Shown here in pieces: positions 1 to 9,100 of a stretch of DNA of 47,635 nucleotides. Source of the stretch: CAYSDL01 sp964429875 (lineage in GTDB: Bacteria > Fidelibacterota > Marinisomatia > SCGC-AAA003-L08 > D37C17). The translations under genes were made by a program, and so were the position numbers. Where the stretch lies: assembly GCA_964429875.1 (NCBI GenBank), contig CAYSDL010000007.1:1-47635 (forward strand). Direction: 5' to 3'. Numbering within the stretch: position 1 is the stretch's first letter; each line of letters begins with the position of its first letter. The notes under the pieces were generated by a model. The model worked only from the letters and a program-made list of their open reading frames with translations, was not told the origin of the DNA and did no database searches.

Positions 1-2
1 AA

Positions 3-1559
3 TGTACAGCTACAATTTCTCGTGATGGGGGGGTTTTTCAACAAACATATAAAATAGGCAAACCACAAACACAGGTAGAAAGAGTCGGGGGGAGCACAAA
101 AACAGGAACAAAAATAAACTTTTTACCAGACTATTCAGTTTTTGTTGACCAAAAATATGAATATGAAATAGTAAACGAAAGGCTTAAGGAGCTTGCTTTT
201 TTAAACAGCGGCATAACAATAAAGCTGGTTGACGAAAACATAGAAAAAAAAGAAACTCATTTTTCTGAAGGGGGGTTAGCTGAGTTTGTTAAGTATTTAA
301 ATAAAAACAACACCCCTTTATTTCAAGACCCCGTTCACATTAAAGGAGAAAAAGAAAACATACCAGTTGAGCTTTCTTTAAACTACAACGAAACATACTC
401 CTCTAATGTTCTTACGTTTGTAAACAACATAAACACAATAGAGGGAGGAACTCATTTAGCTGGATTTAAAACAGCCCTAACAAGATCTTTAAATAAATAC
501 GCAAACACAAACAAAATATTAAAAACTAAAAAAAACGAAAAAATAGTTTTAAGTGGAGATGATGTTAGGGAAGGGATAACAGCGGTGTTGTCTATAAAAG
601 TTCAAGAGCCACAATTTGAGGGGCAAACCAAAACAAAACTTGGGAACGGAGAAGCAAAAGGCGCTTGTGATTCTATAATAACCGAAGGTTTGCTAGATTT
701 TTTAGAAAGAAACCCAGAAACAGCAAAAATAATTATATTAAAAGCAGAAAACGCAGCAAAAGCCAGGGCTGCCGCAAAAAAAGCGAGAGAGCTTGTAAGA
801 AGAAAAAGCGTTTTGGATATTTCTGCCCTACCTGGAAAACTAGCAGACTGTTCAGAAAAAGACCCCTCACTAAGCGAGCTTTATATTGTTGAGGGAGATT
901 CTGCAGGGGGGTCAGCAAAACAAGGAAGAAACAGAAGGTATCAAGCCATTTTACCACTAAGAGGAAAGGTTATAAATTCAGAAAAAGCAAGAATTGATAA
1001 ACTTTTAAATAACAATGAAATACAAACCCTTATAACTGCCTTTGGGGCAGGATTTGGGGGAGATGGAGAAACGGGAGAAACATCAGCCGGTGATTTTAAT
1101 ATAGAAAAATTAAGATATCATAAAATTATTATAATGACAGACGCAGACGTAGATGGATCACACATAAGAACCCTTTTGTTGACATTTTTATATAGAAAAA
1201 TGCCAGAATTAATTTTGGGGGGCTTTGTTTATATAGCCTTACCACCCCTTTATAAAATAGTAAAAGGAAGAACAGAAAAATGGGTGTATACAGACAGGGA
1301 AAAAGACATTGTTGTTCAAGAGCACAAAGAAAACAACATAAAATATGAAATACAAAGATATAAAGGACTTGGAGAAATGAACGCAGAACAACTATGGGAA
1401 ACAACAATGAACCCAGAAAAAAGAACCTTATATCAAGTAACCTTAGAACAACTAAAAGATCCCAACACAGTTTTTTCAAACCTAATGGGGGACGACGTTG
1501 AACCAAGAAGAGAATTTATTTTAAAAAACGCAAAATATGCAACAAACCTAGATATATAA
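3..1559 (+). CDS. gyrB: DNA gyrase subunit B, 5' truncated by window edge
   Basis: This is the ATPase subunit of DNA gyrase, which with GyrA introduces negative supercoils. The reading frame is open from base 3, so about 518 C-terminal residues are present; a short-type GyrB of about 640 residues would lack roughly the first 120, including most of the GHKL ATP site. Visible parts are the transducer domain with the QTK loop (EGQTKTKLGN, near base 610), the TOPRIM domain with EGDSAGG (near 890) and DADVDGSH (near 1140), and the C-terminal QRYKGLGEMN motif (near 1355). There is no large insertion as in the 804-residue E. coli protein. gyrA follows after 3 bases, so the two are co-transcribed. 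Several Gly-Gly pairs are written as runs of six or seven G. Confidence 0.97.
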   Translation, partial: CTATISRDGGVFQQTYKIGKPQTQVERVGGSTKTGTKINFLPDYSVFVDQKYEYEIVNERLKELAFLNSGITIKLVDENIEKKETHFSEGGLAEFVKYLNKNNTPLFQDPVHIKGEKENIPVELSLNYNETYSSNVLTFVNNINTIEGGTHLAGFKTALTRSLNKYANTNKILKTKKNEKIVLSGDDVREGITAVLSIKVQEPQFEGQTKTKLGNGEAKGACDSIITEGLLDFLERNPETAKIIILKAENAAKARAAAKKARELVRRKSVLDISALPGKLADCSEKDPSLSELYIVEGDSAGGSAKQGRNRRYQAILPLRGKVINSEKARIDKLLNNNEIQTLITAFGAGFGGDGETGETSAGDFNIEKLRYHKIIIMTDADVDGSHIRTLLLTFLYRKMPELILGGFVYIALPPLYKIVKGRTEKWVYTDREKDIVVQEHKENNIKYEIQRYKGLGEMNAEQLWETTMNPEKRTLYQVTLEQLKDPNTVFSNLMGDDVEPRREFILKNAKYATNLDI

Positions 1560-1562
1560 TAA

Positions 1563-4043
1563 ATGGAAGAAGAATTTAAAAATCAAAACATATTAGGTCG
1601 AGATTTAGTTGATGAAATGGAAGAATCTTATCTTTCATATGCTATGTCTGTTATAATAAGCAGAGCACTACCAGACGTACGCGATGGACTCAAACCTGTT
1701 CATAGGAGGGTTTTATATGGGGCGGCAGGCATTGGGGCACAATGGAACAGAAAACATAAAAAAAGCGCAAGAATTGTTGGTGAGGTGATTGGTAAATATC
1801 ACCCCCACGGAGACCAATCAATATATGATTCCCTTGTAAGGATGGCCCAGCCATGGTCTTTACGTTATTTGCTTATTGATGGGCAAGGAAACTTCGGGTC
1901 TGTTGATGGAGATGGAGCAGCGGCAATGAGGTATACTGAAGCAAAGATGTCCAAAATAGCCTCAGAAATGCTTAAAGATATAGAAAAAGAAACAGTTGCT
2001 CTCCAACCAAATTTTGATGACAGCCTAGAAGAACCAACAGTTTTGCCAGCACAAATTCCCAACCTTTTAATGAATGGATCAGAGGGAATTGCTGTGGGGA
2101 TGGCAACAAAAATTCCCCCACACAACTTAAAAGAGCTAGTTTCTGGTCTTGTAGCTCTTTTAGAAAAACCAGAAACAACAAATGAAGAAATTTTCACAAA
2201 CCACATTAAAGGACCAGACTTTCCAACGGCGGGATTTATTATGGGTATAGATGGAGTCAGGGAAGCATATACAACAGGAAGAGGCCGTGTTATTATGAGG
2301 GGAAGAGCAACCATTGAAGAAAAAGACAACGGCAAAGAAGTTATTATTATAAATGAAATACCATACCAAGTTAACAAAGCAAACTTAATTGAAAAAATAG
2401 CAGACCTTGTTAGGGATAAAAAACTAGAAGGAATTTCTGATTTAAGGGACGAATCAGACAAAGATGGAATGAGAATAGTTATAGAGTGCAAAAGGGATGC
2501 GATAGGTGAAATTATTTTAAACAATTTATATAAATATACCCAACTTCAAGATACTTTTGGAATTATTATGCTAGCTATTGTTAATGGGGTCCCGCGGGTT
2601 ATGCCAATAAAAGAAGTTTTAAATGAATTCCTTTTATTTAGACGAGAAATAATAATTAAAAGAACCACCTTTGATCTTAAAGAAGCAGAGGCGAGAGCAC
2701 ATATTTTAGAAGGGTTGAAAAAAGCCCTTGAAAATATCGACAAAGTAATAGAGCTTATTAAAAAATCACAAAACCCAGAAGAGGCAAAAAGAAAACTAAC
2801 AGAAAACTTTCAATTTTCACCCCTTCAAACAAAAGCAATTCTAGATATGAGACTGCAAAAACTAACCTCTTTAGAAACAGACAAGTTAATTGAAGAATTT
2901 AATGAGCTACAAAAACAAATTATAATATATAAAGAAATATTAGAAAACTATACAGCGCAAAGCACAATAATAAAAGAAGAGCTTTTGGAAATTGAAAAAA
3001 AATATTCAGATGAAAGAAAAACAGAAATAATACCCTTTAGTGGAAACCTAACAGTTGAGGATATGATAGCAGATGAAGATATGGTTATAACAATTAGCCA
3101 CAATGGTTATATAAAAAGACTGCCAACCTCAACCTGGAAAACACAAAACAGAGGGGGAAAAGGAATGAAGGGGGCAAACACAAAACAAGATGATTTTGTT
3201 GAACATTTATTTATAGCCTCAACACACAACACAATGTTGTTTTTTACAGACAAAGGAAAGTGTTATTGGTTGAAAGTTCATCAAATTCCACAAGCATCAA
3301 GAATATCTCAAGGCAGGGCTATTGTTAATTTAATAAATTGCGACCCAGAAGAAAAAATACAAGCTTTTGTTTCTGTGAAAGAGTTTAACGACCAAGACAC
3401 CATTGTGATGTGCACACATAAAGGTTTAATAAAAAGAACAAAACTTTCCTTGTATAGCAAACCACGAAAAGGTGGAATTTATGCTATAGATATAAATGAG
3501 GGAGATGAGCTGATTCAAGCAAGGGTAACAAATGGTGACCAAGACATTATTTTAGCAACAAACTACGGTAAAGCAATTAGGTTTGAAGAAAACCAAATAA
3601 GATCAACAGGAAGAAAAACAAAAGGCGTTAGAGGAATAAAAATGTCTTATAAAGAAGATTATGTTATTGGGATGTTGGTTATAAAAAGAGAAGGACAGAT
3701 TTTTGTTGTTTCTGAAAAAGGATATGGGAAAAGAAGCGAAAACGAGCAATATAGAAACCAAAAAAGAGGAGGAAAAGGAGTTTTTACCTTAAAAGCAGGG
3801 GAAAAAACAGGCAGCCTTGTTTCAATTTTAGAGGTAGTTGAAAAAGATGATTTAATGATAATAACCAACCAAGGAACAATGATTAGACAGCCAATAAAAA
3901 GCATTAATATTATAGGAAGAAACACACAAGGAGTTAGGTTGATAAATCTTAACAACAAAGCAACAATAGCATCAGTCACAAAAGTTGTTTCAGACGAAGA
4001 AAAAGAAAACGAAAAGACAGAAGAAAACACCCCTGTTAACTAA
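1563..4043 (+). CDS. gyrA: DNA gyrase subunit A
   Basis: This is the DNA-cleaving and strand-passage subunit of gyrase, 826 residues. The N-terminal breakage-reunion domain carries the catalytic tyrosine at residue 124 (AAMRYTEAKM). The quinolone-determining region reads HPHGDQSIYDS, with Gln at the place of E. coli Ser83 and Asp kept at the place of Asp87. The C-terminal beta-pinwheel has a near-GyrA-box QNRGGKG near residue 527, where the canonical box sits, and a perfect QKRGGKG near residue 733. A GyrA-box supports gyrase rather than ParC. The ATG lies 3 bases after the gyrB stop with no Shine-Dalgarno sequence, so translation probably couples to gyrB. The acidic C-terminus (DEEKENEKTEEN) is typical of GyrA tails. 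Confidence 0.97.
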   Translation: MEEEFKNQNILGRDLVDEMEESYLSYAMSVIISRALPDVRDGLKPVHRRVLYGAAGIGAQWNRKHKKSARIVGEVIGKYHPHGDQSIYDSLVRMAQPWSLRYLLIDGQGNFGSVDGDGAAAMRYTEAKMSKIASEMLKDIEKETVALQPNFDDSLEEPTVLPAQIPNLLMNGSEGIAVGMATKIPPHNLKELVSGLVALLEKPETTNEEIFTNHIKGPDFPTAGFIMGIDGVREAYTTGRGRVIMRGRATIEEKDNGKEVIIINEIPYQVNKANLIEKIADLVRDKKLEGISDLRDESDKDGMRIVIECKRDAIGEIILNNLYKYTQLQDTFGIIMLAIVNGVPRVMPIKEVLNEFLLFRREIIIKRTTFDLKEAEARAHILEGLKKALENIDKVIELIKKSQNPEEAKRKLTENFQFSPLQTKAILDMRLQKLTSLETDKLIEEFNELQKQIIIYKEILENYTAQSTIIKEELLEIEKKYSDERKTEIIPFSGNLTVEDMIADEDMVITISHNGYIKRLPTSTWKTQNRGGKGMKGANTKQDDFVEHLFIASTHNTMLFFTDKGKCYWLKVHQIPQASRISQGRAIVNLINCDPEEKIQAFVSVKEFNDQDTIVMCTHKGLIKRTKLSLYSKPRKGGIYAIDINEGDELIQARVTNGDQDIILATNYGKAIRFEENQIRSTGRKTKGVRGIKMSYKEDYVIGMLVIKREGQIFVVSEKGYGKRSENEQYRNQKRGGKGVFTLKAGEKTGSLVSILEVVEKDDLMIITNQGTMIRQPIKSINIIGRNTQGVRLINLNNKATIASVTKVVSDEEKENEKTEENTPVN

Positions 4044-4053
4044 ATATTAATTT

Positions 4054-4725
4054 ATGTTATTAAAACATAGAGAAATAAATAAAAAAAATTTATTAAAAAT
4101 AAAAAAAAACATACAACAACACACAAAAATTATGGCGGTCACAAAAACGCTGTCAATTAAAGCGATAGATTCCGCAATAAAAAACAACATACTTCTTATA
4201 GGTGAAAACAAAATACAAGAAACAGAACAAAAAATAAAAAATTATAAAAACAGAAAAAAAATCAAACTACACCTTATCGGCCACCTACAAAGCAATAAAG
4301 TAAAAAAAGCAGTAGCTTTATATGATACAATCGAAACGGTAGACTCAGAAAAAATACTTGTAAAAATAAACAAAGAAGCTGAAAAAATAAGAAAAAAACA
4401 AAACATTTATTTACAAATAAACATCGGAGAAGACAAAAAAAAATTTGGTTTTTCAGAAAAAGAAACAATAAAAATATACAATAAAAACAAAAACAAAAAA
4501 CACATAAACATAACAGGATTAATGACAATTCTTCCAAACGGGCTTAAAACAAAAAAACAAAAAGAACTATATGATAAAATGAAAAAAATCCAAAAAAACA
4601 TTTATATAAAAAAAGAACAAAAAATTACAAATCTATCAATGGGAATGAGCCAAGACTATATAATAGCCTCACAAAGCGGGTCAACTCAAATAAGAATAGG
4701 GACTTTTTTATATGGGGAAAGATAA
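4054..4725 (+). CDS. yggS: YggS-family pyridoxal phosphate homeostasis protein
   Basis: This is a single-domain, alanine-racemase-fold PLP-binding protein of 223 residues, the usual family size, involved in vitamin B6 and amino-acid homeostasis; the family has no firmly assigned enzymatic reaction. The PLP lysine is K31 in MAVTKT. Family motifs follow in order: GENKIQE, HLIGHLQSNK, ETVDS, LMTILPNG and the C-terminal LSMGMSQDY with GSTQIRIGTFLYG, which binds the phosphate. The coding strand is extremely A-rich, with long runs of Lys, Asn and Ile codons. The gene starts 10 bases after gyrA without a ribosome binding site and overlaps the next ORF by 14 bases. Confidence 0.93.
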   Translation: MLLKHREINKKNLLKIKKNIQQHTKIMAVTKTLSIKAIDSAIKNNILLIGENKIQETEQKIKNYKNRKKIKLHLIGHLQSNKVKKAVALYDTIETVDSEKILVKINKEAEKIRKKQNIYLQINIGEDKKKFGFSEKETIKIYNKNKNKKHINITGLMTILPNGLKTKKQKELYDKMKKIQKNIYIKKEQKITNLSMGMSQDYIIASQSGSTQIRIGTFLYGER

Positions 4726-5179
4726 AAACATAAACATTATTACCAGGTCAGCAAAAAAAATAATAGAGAAAAATAATCTAAAAATAAAATTAGATATAAT
4801 ATACAACCACAACCAACCAGCAGAACTTATAAACACCCTTATCAACACAAAAACAAAAAAAATAACCATTTATGACACAACATATAAAAAAACAAAAAAC
4901 AAAACATTTAAAGTAAACGACCACATAAACAAAACAGGAAAAAACCCCCTTGTTGGTAATCAAAAAAAACTAAACATTGATTTTATTGATATTTCAAAAA
5001 TATACAAACAAACAAAAGGGGGAATAATCACAACAAGCTATGGAAAAGAAGCAACACAAAAAAAGCTTTCAAAACTAAAAAACCCATCTACAGAAACAAG
5101 CAACATTGCCATTTTGTGTAAAGTTGCAGGGTATAAAAAAATAGAAGCAAAATTACTTAATTCTTTTTATTTTTCTTAA
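4712..5179 (+). CDS. Small protein with a purine nucleoside phosphorylase-like motif
   Basis: The 155-residue product is not firmly recognised. Its middle (NDHINKTGKNPLVG, followed by NIDFIDISKIY) resembles the DHINLTGxNPLxGPN...RFPDMSxxYD segment of purine nucleoside phosphorylases, which bind phosphate and nucleoside. Typical family members are about 270 residues; the N-terminal phosphate-binding GSGLG loop is not visible and the segment after DISKIY looks shortened. It could be a highly diverged enzyme, a decayed remnant or an unrelated protein with a chance match. It is very rich in Lys, Asn, Ile and Thr. It overlaps yggS by 14 bases at its start and the convergent HAD gene by 27 bases at its end. 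Confidence 0.5.
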   Translation: MGKDKNINIITRSAKKIIEKNNLKIKLDIIYNHNQPAELINTLINTKTKKITIYDTTYKKTKNKTFKVNDHINKTGKNPLVGNQKKLNIDFIDISKIYKQTKGGIITTSYGKEATQKKLSKLKNPSTETSNIAILCKVAGYKKIEAKLLNSFYFS

Positions 5180-5812
5180 AAAGAAATCGCCCAACGAAGA
5201 AACGGAATCTAATATAACACAATTTTTTTCTGGAAGGCGATGTTTTGCATAATGGCCATAAGAAAGCAAAACAGGAGAGGCTTTTAAAGCCAAAGACATA
5301 GAAAAATCCTTTAAAGAGTCACCCACAACAAAAACATCATCAAACCCATCTAAAAACTCTTTTTTTAAACTCAAAGCAAGATCAACCTTCCCTTTTGCAT
5401 AAATATTATCAACTCCACGACAAACACAAAAAAAATCACTTAAACCATAATATTTAACAGAAGAAGACAAAAGAGAGTTTTCTTGTGCAGAAACAACCAA
5501 CTGCGTACAACCCGCATGAAAAAGTTTTTGTATTATATCTTTAACGCCTGTAAACAAAGGAGCATCAAAACGTTTTTTTTTATACATATCAATAAACCTA
5601 AAACCAAGAGACTCAAAAGACTCTTTATTAAAATCAAAACCAAGACGTCTATAATAATTAATAACAGGAAACTCAAAACACTCCCTATATATACGAACAT
5701 TAATAGGATCTAAAGACCTCTCCTTTAAAAAAACATTCATAATATCCACAAACAAAGGAGCGTCATTAACAATGGTTCCATTCCAATCCCAAACAACAGC
5801 AAACTTATTCAT
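5153..5812 (-). CDS. HAD-superfamily hydrolase (phosphoglycolate phosphatase-like)
   Basis: A haloacid-dehalogenase-type phosphatase of 219 residues, probably acting on a small phosphorylated metabolite in the cytosol. The HAD motifs are in order: motif I DWNGTI with the nucleophile Asp near the N-terminus, a helical cap, motif II VVSA, a motif III lysine in AKGK, and motif IV VVGDSLKDF. The substrate cannot be read from sequence; phosphoglycolate or a nucleotide or sugar phosphate are options. I chose the ATG at 5812 (MNKF) rather than a TTG two codons upstream. It overlaps the upstream DUF971 gene by 8 bases, so the two are probably translated from one minus-strand message. Confidence 0.85.
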   Translation of the reverse strand: MNKFAVVWDWNGTIVNDAPLFVDIMNVFLKERSLDPINVRIYRECFEFPVINYYRRLGFDFNKESFESLGFRFIDMYKKKRFDAPLFTGVKDIIQKLFHAGCTQLVVSAQENSLLSSSVKYYGLSDFFCVCRGVDNIYAKGKVDLALSLKKEFLDGFDDVFVVGDSLKDFSMSLALKASPVLLSYGHYAKHRLPEKNCVILDSVSSLGDFFLRKIKRIK

Positions 5813-6116
5813 CAACAACCAAGCTGCTTAAAGTTTTTATAGTATAAATACCATCACTGTGTCCATCTTTCCAGAAAAAACGAACACCATATAAACCAAC
5901 AATCTCAAAACGGAGTATCACAAAAGCATGAGAAGGGAGGGTCTTTTTTGCTCCAGAATAAACATTTCCAAAAACATCTTTTTCACCAGAACACCAAGCA
6001 CAAGGACAAGACTTTCTTAAAGCAACAATGTCTATAAACGACTCCCCTCCATCACTCCACTTAATTGCAACCTCTTTTTCAAAAACAACAATTGATTTAA
6101 ATAAACTGTTTTTCAT
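5805..6116 (-). CDS. DUF971 (GBBH-like N-terminal domain) protein
   Basis: A 103-residue single-domain protein of the DUF971 family, also called gamma-butyrobetaine hydroxylase-like N-terminal domain. The hallmark is LRKSCPCAWCSGE near residues 33-45, with the paired cysteines of the family, followed by a beta-rich part ending in FFWKDGHSDGIYTIKTL. The fold is linked in the literature to metal or Fe-S handling and, in eukaryotes, to hydroxylases; here it stands alone. The start ATG faces the Ig-repeat gene across a 77-base intergenic region. It is followed by the HAD gene with an 8-base overlap. Confidence 0.85.
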   Translation of the reverse strand: MKNSLFKSIVVFEKEVAIKWSDGGESFIDIVALRKSCPCAWCSGEKDVFGNVYSGAKKTLPSHAFVILRFEIVGLYGVRFFWKDGHSDGIYTIKTLSSLVVDE

Positions 6117-6193
6117 AAGCTTTAAAATTATTTATTCTTTTTTTTGATTTAGTAAATAATACCCCTAAATTTAAGAAGAATAATGCTTAATAA
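6117..6193. promoter_or_regulatory. Divergent intergenic region, probable promoters
   Basis: This 77-base AT-rich gap separates the minus-strand DUF971 operon from the plus-strand Ig-repeat gene and must hold both promoters. For the plus strand, TTGATT at 6144 and TAAATT at 6166, 16 bases apart, are a weak sigma70-like pair, followed by GAAGAA about 15 bases before the ATG. No clear minus-strand pair stands out. Confidence 0.3.
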
Positions 6194-9100
6194 ATGAACC
6201 TCAAATCATTTGCAATAATCACCATTATGTTTTTTGTTGTTTTGCCCCAAGGCATAGCAACAGAACAAACAATTAAGCCAATTGTTGAAATCCCCCTTAA
6301 CAACACAGCATATATAAAAACATTTATAGGGTTTGAAGGAGAAGGGGTATATAAAAAAGCACAACTTTATGGATTAACGACAAAAAACACAATTAAAAAA
6401 CTACAAAACTTTCAATTTATTTTACCAGAAGATGATACAAATTATTTTGTTACAGGGTTGTTGGGGGATATTTCAGGAGAAGGACAAAAAGATTTTATTC
6501 TAATTTTAACAAACCCCAACAGCGGCACAAGACTGTATACGTGGACCATTGACCAAAACAACCAGTTCTCACGCCTAACAAAACCATATACAATTAAAAA
6601 CAACCAAACAGAATCATATCCAACAACATCTTCTCTTGGTATGATTTATCCAGACAAAGACCAGGAAATAATTATAAGCTTTGGCAGCCCAGACAGAAAA
6701 ACCATTATTTTAGATTATATAGGAGAAATAAAACAAACAGAAACAGTAGGAAAAAATCTTTTATCAAACTTAGCAGGGCCAATAATTTTAAAAACAGAAG
6801 ATTTTAACAAAGATAGTTTAGATGATTTATATTTACTTAATAATGGAGAAGAAATTATTGAAGCCCTTTATTTATCACCACAAAGGGAAGAAACAAATAT
6901 AAAAAAAACAACACTAAAAGACAGAGTTTTGGATTTATATATTTACAAACAAGAGGACACCGCACACAAAATATTTTTATTAAAAAACCAAAAACTTTTT
7001 TTTGACACATGGAAAAAAGAAATCCCAATTACGCCCAAGAATCCAAAGAAAATACTATTAATTAACAATAATATTTTATCTATTATAAATAAAAAAGGGG
7101 AAATACAACATTATACTATTAATGATAAAACTGAAACAATTACAAAGACAAATCTTGTTTCCCCAAACTTTAAAAACAAAAAATACAACACAATACATTA
7201 TCTGGTATTAGAAGATAAAGAGAATATTTTAATATCTCACGACGTACAGTCAGAAATTTTACTACAACCACTATACTATAATATTGAACCAGAAAAACAA
7301 AATCAAGAGAACAAAAAAGAAACACAAAAAACAGAAACAGCAAACACCACCAAAGAACAAAAAACAAGGGAAACAAAAGAAAGCACAGAAAAAAGAATCA
7401 ACGAACAAAACATAATTAAAGCAGAAAAAAACAAACAAGAACTACAAACAATAACGTTATCCCAAGACACTATTGCTGTTAATATAGGCCAACAAACCAA
7501 CATAAAAATAAACCTAAACCCCAACCACACATTTTTAAATTTAAAAACAATAAAAAAACCAAAAAAAATGCAATTTAATGTAAGCTCTTTGTCTTTTGAG
7601 TGGCTTCCTTCAAACAAAGAGGCCGGATACCACCCCTTGCAATATGATATTACATACAATCAAAATATAGGAATAAAAAAAGAAGAGACCGAAGGGGAGC
7701 TTAGAATTATAAACGAAACTAAAAAAAGAAAAGAAATAAAAAATTATGTGGTTTTTGTTAATTCTCCACCATCAATAAAAACACCACAAAAAAAATATAG
7801 CACACAATCACAAAGCGAAGTAAAAATAACACTTAAAGCTTCAGATTTAAATAAAAATCAAAAACTACTTATAACACACAAACCACAAAAAAAAGGTTTT
7901 CAAATAAAAAAAGACACTTTTTCATGGACCCCACAAAACAACCATTTTGGAGAAAATAAAATAGAGTTTTTTGTTTTTGATGGAATGTTATATGATTCAA
8001 CAACTGTCATCATAACTGTAGACACCTTAAAACAAGAAGTGGTTAACGAAGATTTAATTGTAACCACAGTAAACAAAGAGTTTATTTATCAATTATCACA
8101 AAAAAACAAACCCAAATATTCTCTAATAAAAGGGCCACAAAATCTTAGAGTATCTAATACAGGAGAAATACATTGGATACCAATTAACACACAACTTGGA
8201 AACAATGAAATTATTATAGAAATAAAAGAAAACAATCAAAACTACAATTACAGCATGGGTGTTTTTGTTAACGCCCCGCCAATCATTTCATATCGCCCAA
8301 ACAAAATAGAATATATAAAACACAATGAGGTTTTTAGTTTTCAAACACAAACCTTTGATCAAAACACCGATCAGGAGCTTTTTTGGAACTTAACTAAAGG
8401 GCCAAAAGACATGGATTTTACAAATGGAAAAATAGAATGGAAAGGCAGCACCTTAGATTATAACAACTATAGTATTGAGTTAACAGACACAATTAATAAA
8501 GACGTTTTTAATGGAAAAATTTATGTAAATGAAAAACCAAAACTAATAAACAATCTTCCCAATTATATTACTCTTGGAGAAAAACTTAATCACACTCTTG
8601 AGGTTCAAGATAACAACAAAATAAACCCCAAAAACGGCAAAAAAGAAAAACATACAACAATCAACATACTATCATCTCCTAAAAATATGGAGACAAAAAA
8701 CAATAAGCTTATATGGACACCAACAATCAATGACATTGGAGAACATGAAATAATTTTAGAGGTTTCTGATGGTTTAGAAACAACAAAAAACAAACTAAAT
8801 ATTTTTGTAAATGATATTCCTCAAATTACAAGTGCAGACAGCTTAAAAATTAAAGTAGGAGATACCTTAAAACATTTTTTAAAAGCAAAAGATTTAAACC
8901 AAAACACAACCCTTACATATAGCATTAGCGCAAATCTTAACAACATGATGCTCAACGCACAAACCGGAGAAATAACATGGACACCAACAATTTCAGATCT
9001 AGGAAAGCATGAAATTTTAGTTAATGTTTCGGATGGATTAACAGCAAACAAAAATAACCAAACAATACAAATTTTTGTGTATGCTTTACCAAAATTTATT

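Noticed and set aside
1865..2524. A 219-codon minus-strand frame inside gyrA
   Set aside because: It is the mirror of a conserved gyrA region and has no independent support.
4931..4960. Similarity of TGKNPLVGNQ in the small ORF to bL28 (TGKKPLVGNR)
   Set aside because: The match is limited to about ten residues; the surrounding basic L28 pattern is absent and the PNP-like reading extends further.
6183..6197. A four-codon ORF (ATG CTT AAT AAA TGA) whose stop overlaps the start of the Ig-repeat gene
   Set aside because: Such short ORFs occur often by chance in AT-rich leaders, and nothing else supports a leader peptide.
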